A DNA stretch of 18,561 nt from Ignavibacteria bacterium. Its GTDB lineage: Bacteria; Bacteroidota; Ignavibacteria; Ignavibacteriales; Melioribacteraceae. The notes beneath the pieces were generated by a model that did not search any database, was not told the DNA's origin, and worked only from the letters and a program-made list of their open reading frames with translations. The position numbers and the translations under genes were made by a program. Positions 14,637-18,561 of this stretch are shown in pieces. The stretch covers positions 1 through 18,561 of the forward strand of contig DAIEQP010000064.1 in the NCBI GenBank assembly GCA_027347805.1, in the 5' to 3' direction. Numbering within the stretch: position 1 is the first letter of the stretch; every line of letters begins with the position of its first letter.

Positions 14637-15719
14637 TTGTCAAATGGAAATCCAATAAAGCGAATTTTTGATCTCTATACAAGCGATTTAAGCTACCAAG
14701 AGATTGAAAGATTGATTAAGAAGGAAGCTGGCGAAGTCTATGAATTCTTTGCCAACGATATTCCCAAACCCGATCGATCCAGAAGCCGTTTTATGAGAGG
14801 GCTCATTTTTGCACGTTCTCTTTTTAATGCATTCATATTAAAACTTACCCCAGGAAGAAGAATTTTTTATTTAGCATCCCTTCTTTTTTTCTTTGTTGGA
14901 TACTCCGGACCATCAACTGGATATGTTCTTCTTGCATTCCTGATTTTAAATCTTTTACTGGCTTTTGAACTTGCCGATAAATTAAGCGCACGTGGTGAAT
15001 TGGATGTTGCCAGGAAAATTCAAAGTGATTTAATTCCAAAATACCCTTCAAAGATTTTTAATTATGATATTGCTGCATACTATGAACCGGCAAGAGAAGT
15101 TGGCGGAGATTATTTTGATGTGATTGAACAAAATGAAAAATTTTATTTGGCTGTCGGTGATATTTCCGGGAAAGGAATGGCAGCAGCACTTTATATGGTA
15201 AGAGTCCAGTCAATCCTTCACCTTTTGTTAGAGGGATATACTGAAATAAAAGACATTGTAATTAATCTCAAAAAGTATTTTTCCAAAAATTTGAGAAGAG
15301 AATTCTTTTTAACATTATCATTAGCTGCCGTTGAAAAGGATGGTACAATTAAAACAACACGCGCAGGACATCTGCCCGTAATGTGGTTTAAATCATCCCA
15401 AAAAGAATTTAGTATTATTAACTCTGCCGGGTTGGGAATTGGATTGAACGACAAAGGTATTTTTGAAAAGACTTTAGAAGAAGTGATAATTGCCCCTGAA
15501 CCGAATGATTTAGTTTTTTTCTATAGCGATGGAGTTACTGAAGCAATGAATCTGGTTCGAGATCAATTCGGCGAAGAGAATGTTAAAAGAGTAATTGAAT
15601 ATAATTGTGATAAACCAGTAGAAGAAATTAAAATTGCACTTTTAAGAGCAATCTCAGGCTTCCGGGGAACAGCACATCAAAATGATGATATAACTTTTAT
15701 TTTGCTAAAAGCTAATTAG
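14637..15719 (+). CDS. Membrane-anchored SpoIIE/RsbU-type PP2C serine phosphatase
   Basis: The 360-residue protein has a soluble N-terminal part (1-75) with no domain I recognise, a membrane hairpin (about 76-112), the linker 'ARGELDVARKIQSDLIP' typical of RsbU-like proteins, and a SpoIIE phosphatase domain (about 140-358). Metal-binding acidic residues are visible: Asp158 in 'GGDYFD', Asp175 in 'VGDISGKG', Asp298 in 'YSDGVTEA', Asp350/Asp351 in 'NDDIT'. Such enzymes dephosphorylate STAS anti-anti-sigma proteins, countering an RsbW-like kinase; one is encoded nearby (17261-17680). The TTG is the first possible start after an in-frame TAG and lies directly behind AAAAGG, too close for a good site; the next in-frame ATG is at codon 53, so the exact start is unsure. 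It is divergent from ccmC and convergent with the Sel1 gene, overlapping its stop by 8 bp. Confidence 0.88.
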   Translation: MSNGNPIKRIFDLYTSDLSYQEIERLIKKEAGEVYEFFANDIPKPDRSRSRFMRGLIFARSLFNAFILKLTPGRRIFYLASLLFFFVGYSGPSTGYVLLAFLILNLLLAFELADKLSARGELDVARKIQSDLIPKYPSKIFNYDIAAYYEPAREVGGDYFDVIEQNEKFYLAVGDISGKGMAAALYMVRVQSILHLLLEGYTEIKDIVINLKKYFSKNLRREFFLTLSLAAVEKDGTIKTTRAGHLPVMWFKSSQKEFSIINSAGLGIGLNDKGIFEKTLEEVIIAPEPNDLVFFYSDGVTEAMNLVRDQFGEENVKRVIEYNCDKPVEEIKIALLRAISGFRGTAHQNDDITFILLKAN

Positions 15720-17304
15720 TTGATTCGTAAATTTTAAATTTCTCATCTTCGGGACGAAGTTCATCATAAAGTCTTTTTAACGAATTAAATGCGGACTGAT
15801 TTCCTCTTTGAGCTGCATGTCGGTATAATCTAACAGCATTACCTTTATCTTCCCGTACACCAATTCCCTTTTCATAGCAATATGCAAGTGCGGTCTGCGC
15901 AAATACTGATCCTTCGTTAGTAATCGAATCCAATGTTTTAATATCATCTGAGAGATTAGCAGGATTTGACTTTTCAAGTATGTTAGCAAAAGCAATTCTA
16001 ACTTCAGCTTCTTTACTTCCCAAATTTTTTGCCATTTCCCAATAATGAAATGCCTTCTCTCTATTTTTTTCAACCATCGTTCCATTGATATATAATAAAC
16101 CAAGTTCAATCATTGATGGAATATGTTTTTTGTCAACAGCTTTTTTAAGGAATTCCAATGCTTGTTGAGCAGCAATCTGGTTGCTGTATCCTAAGGCAGT
16201 GATTCCAGCCCAAGCATACATTGCATCAGCTTCCCCTCTTACTACTCTTTCTTTCAATTGATTAATAAATGCTTCCGATTGCACCAATTTATATAAAGTT
16301 TGCCCTGCTTTGTAAGAACCAAGTCTGGTCGCTCTCAAGTAGTAACTTGCTGCTTTAGCAATATCTTTCTTGTATAAAATTCCCTTTTCATAACTGCGAG
16401 CAATAATTAACATTGCTTCCGGGCTGCCGCTTTGAGCTGCATATGTTAATAATCCATTTGCGGTAGTATCTGCTTTAGTAGAATCAACAGATTCTATTCC
16501 AAGATATTTTTTCAGGTCACCTTTTTTGTTGCTTAACATTTCCTGAAGAAATTTTTCGCTTGTATCTTTTTCTGCTTTTTCAAAATCATAAAGATCAACA
16601 TCCCAGTTAGCATTTAACACCTGGGAAGTTTCCTCTTGCTTTGGGGGTACAATTTTCGCAGTTGGTTCGTTTGGCGGTATAAATCCAGATTTAAGCAATT
16701 GATCAAGGGCTTCGATTGCAGATTTATATTTTGCATCTGCAGCCTGCTTAAAAAGCATATAGGCTTTATTGTAATCTCTATTAACAATTAAGTTGTCTAC
16801 ATACATCATACCTTCAGCAAATTGAGCCTCAGGCAATCCATAATCACTTGCACTTTTAAAATTTGAATATGCTTCAAAAGGATTCCAGGGAACACCAATT
16901 CCGTTATATAACATTATTCCATAATTAAACCTGGCTGCTGGAAGGTTTTGCGCTACAGCTTTATATATCCAATATATTGCTTTGGATGTATCCTTGGGAA
17001 AACCACTCCCAAGCAAGTAGCGTATTCCCAATTCATGTTGTGCAAAAGGATCTCCACGATTAGCATCGCGGGTAAGTATGTATCCCGCAATTAAAGAATA
17101 TGATGGGTATTTTGCTTTAACAATTGACTGGCGTCTGGGAAAATCATTTCTAAATACTTCACTTCTTGTTGAATCTTGAGCCTTAACAGCACTAACAACC
17201 AATAGAAAGATTAATAAAATTTTCCTTGGGTAATCTTTACTAAATAAATTTTGATAACAATTAAGATAAAAGATATTTGCGAAGTGTAAAATAATTTTTG
17301 CCAT
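15712..17304 (-). CDS. Exported Sel1-repeat protein
   Basis: The 530-residue protein has a long charged N terminus, then a hydrophobic core 'ILLIFLLVVSAVKA' followed by 'QDS', which looks like a signal peptide cut at about residue 42. The rest holds two blocks of Sel1-like (TPR-related) helical repeats, about 84-200 and 283-515, with typical motifs 'AQHELGIRYLLGSGFPKD', 'AMLIIARSYEKGI', 'SMIELGLLYINGT' and 'AQTALAYCYEKGIGVREDKG'. A low-complexity charged linker (about 205-280) joins them. Such repeats form protein-binding scaffolds, here probably periplasmic. The first 44 bases overlap the upstream ATPase gene, so both are likely one transcript. No Shine-Dalgarno site is seen at the ATG; a later start would cut into the signal core, so I keep it. 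No T9SS sorting domain is present. Partner unknown. Confidence 0.82.
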   Translation of the reverse strand: MAKIILHFANIFYLNCYQNLFSKDYPRKILLIFLLVVSAVKAQDSTRSEVFRNDFPRRQSIVKAKYPSYSLIAGYILTRDANRGDPFAQHELGIRYLLGSGFPKDTSKAIYWIYKAVAQNLPAARFNYGIMLYNGIGVPWNPFEAYSNFKSASDYGLPEAQFAEGMMYVDNLIVNRDYNKAYMLFKQAADAKYKSAIEALDQLLKSGFIPPNEPTAKIVPPKQEETSQVLNANWDVDLYDFEKAEKDTSEKFLQEMLSNKKGDLKKYLGIESVDSTKADTTANGLLTYAAQSGSPEAMLIIARSYEKGILYKKDIAKAASYYLRATRLGSYKAGQTLYKLVQSEAFINQLKERVVRGEADAMYAWAGITALGYSNQIAAQQALEFLKKAVDKKHIPSMIELGLLYINGTMVEKNREKAFHYWEMAKNLGSKEAEVRIAFANILEKSNPANLSDDIKTLDSITNEGSVFAQTALAYCYEKGIGVREDKGNAVRLYRHAAQRGNQSAFNSLKRLYDELRPEDEKFKIYESTN

Positions 17305-17680
17305 TAAGTGTATAGTAATCGAGTTCGTCCATTAATTGTTTAATAATAAATAATCCCATTCCTCCCTCAGGCAGATTATCTATATCATTGGGGTCAAAAT
17401 CCAATTCTTTAATAACTAAACTTTCCCTAGGAATTCCTTCATCAATAACTTGAATTTCCATAAGGCTTTCATCCACACAAACGTTTACATTGATATTATG
17501 ATTTTGTTCCCCTCTATATGCATGTTTAATAACATTATTCAACGCCTCCGTAAGACATAACTCTACGGCATTACATAAAAGTTCTTCAACGTTAATACTT
17601 TTTAGATACTCATGAATCTGAATATTTACGCCTGAAACTTCATCGTATGTACTGGTAAGTGAGAATAATCTTTGCGCCAC
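17261..17680 (-). CDS. RsbW-like HATPase, anti-sigma factor or serine kinase
   Basis: The 139-residue protein is a single GHKL ATPase domain of the HATPase_c_2 type. The N box is 'ELCLTEALNNVIKHAY' (Glu45, Asn48, Asn49, His53), the G1 box 'VIDEGIP' (Asp80, Gly82), the G2 box 'EGGMGLFII' (106-112). Family members bind a sigma factor or phosphorylate an STAS-domain antagonist, and a PP2C phosphatase reverses this. A matching phosphatase is encoded 1.5 kb away on the other strand, but no STAS protein or sigma factor lies in the window. The start is GTG with AGAG 5 bases upstream. The gene overlaps the Sel1 gene by 44 bp. Whether it acts as kinase, anti-sigma factor or both cannot be told from sequence. 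Confidence 0.88.
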   Translation of the reverse strand: MAQRLFSLTSTYDEVSGVNIQIHEYLKSINVEELLCNAVELCLTEALNNVIKHAYRGEQNHNINVNVCVDESLMEIQVIDEGIPRESLVIKELDFDPNDIDNLPEGGMGLFIIKQLMDELDYYTLNGKNYFTLRKYLLS

Positions 17681-17707
17681 ACATACTCTTTTGGATTAAA
17701 GTAATGC

Positions 17708-17735
17708 AATATAAAAAGTCATTTTGTAAGTCCAA
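17708..17735 (-). promoter_or_regulatory. Possible promoter of the ATPase-Sel1 gene pair
   Basis: TATATT (17708-17713, 5 of 6 to the -10) on the minus strand lies 16 bp after TTGGAC (17730-17735, weak -35). It would start transcription about 20 bases before the GTG at 17680. Confidence 0.35.
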
Positions 17736-17756
17736 AACTGGTGGAGAAAAAATATG

Positions 17757-17779
17757 GTGGAGGAGACAAACTCCTCCAC
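17757..17779 (-). terminator. Intrinsic terminator after the DUF2892 gene
   Basis: A 9-bp perfect stem (GTGGAGGAG, 17757-17765, with CTCCTCCAC, 17771-17779) and a 5-nt loop lie 11 bases beyond the stop at 17791. On the minus strand CATATTTTTTC follows, a clear T-run. Confidence 0.88.
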
Positions 17780-17790
17780 AAATCTTTTAT

Positions 17791-17979
17791 CTATTTATCG
17801 GTTTTACAGCTGGAAATTCCGAAGGGCAAGTAAAGTGGGCAAAAACTAATCAATCCTGTACCAAGAAATACAAGTCCAATTAATCCCCACCAATTTTGCG
17901 TTAAAACTCCCCATAAAAGCACAGCAATCCCTAGAACAATGCGAATTATTTTATCTAAACCGCCAACATTTTTTTTCAT
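17791..17979 (-). CDS. DUF2892 small membrane protein
   Basis: This complete 62-residue protein fits DUF2892 in size and pattern. It begins 'MKKNVGGLDKIIRIVLG', has two hydrophobic segments (about 10-25 and 30-46) and ends 'SFCPLYLPFGISSCKTDK'. The two cysteines (Cys47 and Cys58) in 'FCPLYLPFGISSCK' are a usual feature of this family. In other bacteria the domain occurs alone or fused to rhodanese (YgaP-like), but its role alone is not established. GAGGG 4-5 bases before the ATG supports the start. It has its own terminator and so seems monocistronic. Confidence 0.88.
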   Translation of the reverse strand: MKKNVGGLDKIIRIVLGIAVLLWGVLTQNWWGLIGLVFLGTGLISFCPLYLPFGISSCKTDK

Positions 17980-18043
17980 GTTTCCCTCAAGTTAGTTCTA
18001 TAATTAGATGTGAGAAAATAGAGAAGGATTCAACAAGTCTTCT

Positions 18044-18072
18044 TTGGCAAACATACTTTCAAAATCTATTCT
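18044..18072 (+). promoter_or_regulatory. Candidate promoter of the right-edge membrane protein gene
   Basis: TTGGCA (18044-18049, 5 of 6 to the -35) and TATTCT (18067-18072, 4 of 6 to the -10) are 17 bp apart. Transcription would begin about 25 bases before the TTG start at 18106. Confidence 0.4.
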
Positions 18073-18105
18073 TATTTTTAAGTTATTGATTGAAAGGAAA
18101 ATGTT

Positions 18106-18561
18106 TTGAGTCGATTTGAAAAACTCCATAGAAAAACAAAAATATTAATTCCGAATTCTGTAAAGACTACTTGGTGGATGTTTTTATATCTGATGGTTAT
18201 TTACTCGCTTCTTAGGATTGTGTTTTATGTTGTTAATCATGAGTTCTACGCACATTCAATTTTAACAGATATAATAAAAGCATTTTTCTACGGATTAAGA
18301 TTTGATATTGCAGCGCTATTGATGATTAACCTGCCAATCATAATACTTTTTAATTTCCCGCTTAATTTGGTAAAAGTAAAATTCTTTCGAATAGTTTTCT
18401 TTGTAATATTTTGCTTGCTCAATCTTCTGGGTATTGGATTAAATATAGCTGATCTTGGATATTACCCAACGATTCAAAGGAGATTATTATTTGAACCATT
18501 CACAGCATTACCCGATATAATTAGGATGCTGCCTGGGCTTTTAAATAATTATTTACAGTTA
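18106..18561 (+). CDS. LTA synthase/sulfatase-family membrane protein, N-terminal part only
   Basis: This reading frame has no stop before the window ends; 152 residues are visible. It starts with TTG; AAAGGA lies 7 bases upstream, while the nearby ATG at 18101 runs into TGA after two codons. The product starts 'MSRFEKLHRKTKILIP', with hydrophobic segments at about 22-44, 66-86 and 94-114. The motifs 'FFYGLRFDIAALLMIN' and 'IADLGYYPTIQRRLLFE' resemble the N-terminal membrane part of LtaS-like phosphoglycerol-transferase/sulfatase-fold proteins. In a Gram-negative such proteins usually modify envelope glycans or lipids with phosphoglycerol or phosphoethanolamine. The catalytic extracytoplasmic domain would lie beyond the edge, so the family call rests on the N-terminal pattern alone. 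Confidence 0.72.
   Translation, partial: MSRFEKLHRKTKILIPNSVKTTWWMFLYLMVIYSLLRIVFYVVNHEFYAHSILTDIIKAFFYGLRFDIAALLMINLPIIILFNFPLNLVKVKFFRIVFFVIFCLLNLLGIGLNIADLGYYPTIQRRLLFEPFTALPDIIRMLPGLLNNYLQL

Noticed and set aside
14623..14658. 11-codon ORF (ATG at 14623) overlapping the phosphatase start, as a possible leader peptide
   Set aside because: No Shine-Dalgarno site and no attenuator hairpin; short ORFs of this size are expected by chance.
17659..17883. 74-codon plus-strand ORF across the ATPase start and the DUF2892 gene end
   Set aside because: It runs through a strong terminator hairpin and opposite two well-supported genes; no ribosome binding site.
1..18561. CRISPR array, tRNA, rRNA, insertion sequence or phage genes
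   Set aside because: I saw no regularly spaced repeats, cloverleaf or rRNA-like sequence, transposase, integrase or paired terminal repeats in either strand.

Overview
The window is AT-rich bacterial DNA. It most likely comes from the Bacteroidota/Chlorobiota side of the FCB group, with Ignavibacteria-like as my best guess. Three observations support this. Two huge secreted proteins end in a type A type-IX-secretion (T9SS) sorting domain with the 'LAQNYPNPFNP' signature. Cytochrome c maturation uses System I genes with a CcmD-family protein. Several genes carry clear Shine-Dalgarno sites, one of them a full AAGGAGG, and -35/-10 promoters resembling TTGATA-N17; both are rare in Bacteroidetes proper but plausible in the Ignavibacteria lineage. 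The placement is inference; no rRNA or other marker gene is present. Non-ATG starts are frequent: TTG for ccmD, the SpoIIE phosphatase and the right-edge gene, and GTG for one adhesin and the ATPase.

Left part (1-10736), all on the minus strand: a small outer-membrane beta-barrel protein, a four-helix membrane protein of unknown function, and two tandem giant paralogues of 1749 and 1185 residues. Intrinsic terminators follow the barrel gene, each giant gene and, at 10690-10716, ccmF; none was found after the membrane-protein gene. Each giant protein reads, in order: signal peptide; a Cys/Gln thioester-type adhesion domain like those of Gram-positive surface adhesins; an Ig-like region; an unnamed 'TFTQGGWG' module; two SdrD B-like calcium-binding repeats; a DUF11 domain interrupted by a complete choice-of-anchor A adhesive domain; and a T9SS sorting domain. 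The longer one adds another DUF11-like domain, a Cys/Pro linker and a BNR-type beta-propeller. I infer that these are covalent or adhesive surface stalks.

Middle (10737-14524), minus strand: a compact ccmC-ccmD-ccmE-ccmF operon for heme delivery to c-type cytochromes. ccmD is short, starts with TTG and overlaps the end of ccmC. CcmE has Cys in place of the usual heme-binding His, as in the System I* variant. ccmA, ccmB, ccmG and ccmH are not in the window.

Right part (14637-18561): a membrane-anchored SpoIIE/RsbU-type PP2C phosphatase on the plus strand converges on a minus-strand pair made of an RsbW-like HATPase and an exported Sel1-repeat protein. The convergent genes overlap by 8 bp and the pair overlaps by 44 bp. 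Together they look like a partner-switching signalling cluster. A small DUF2892 membrane protein follows, and the window ends inside an LTA-synthase/sulfatase-family membrane protein. No gene-free stretch exceeds 300 bases; the longest, 10493-10736, holds the leader and a possible promoter of the shorter adhesin plus the ccmF terminator.
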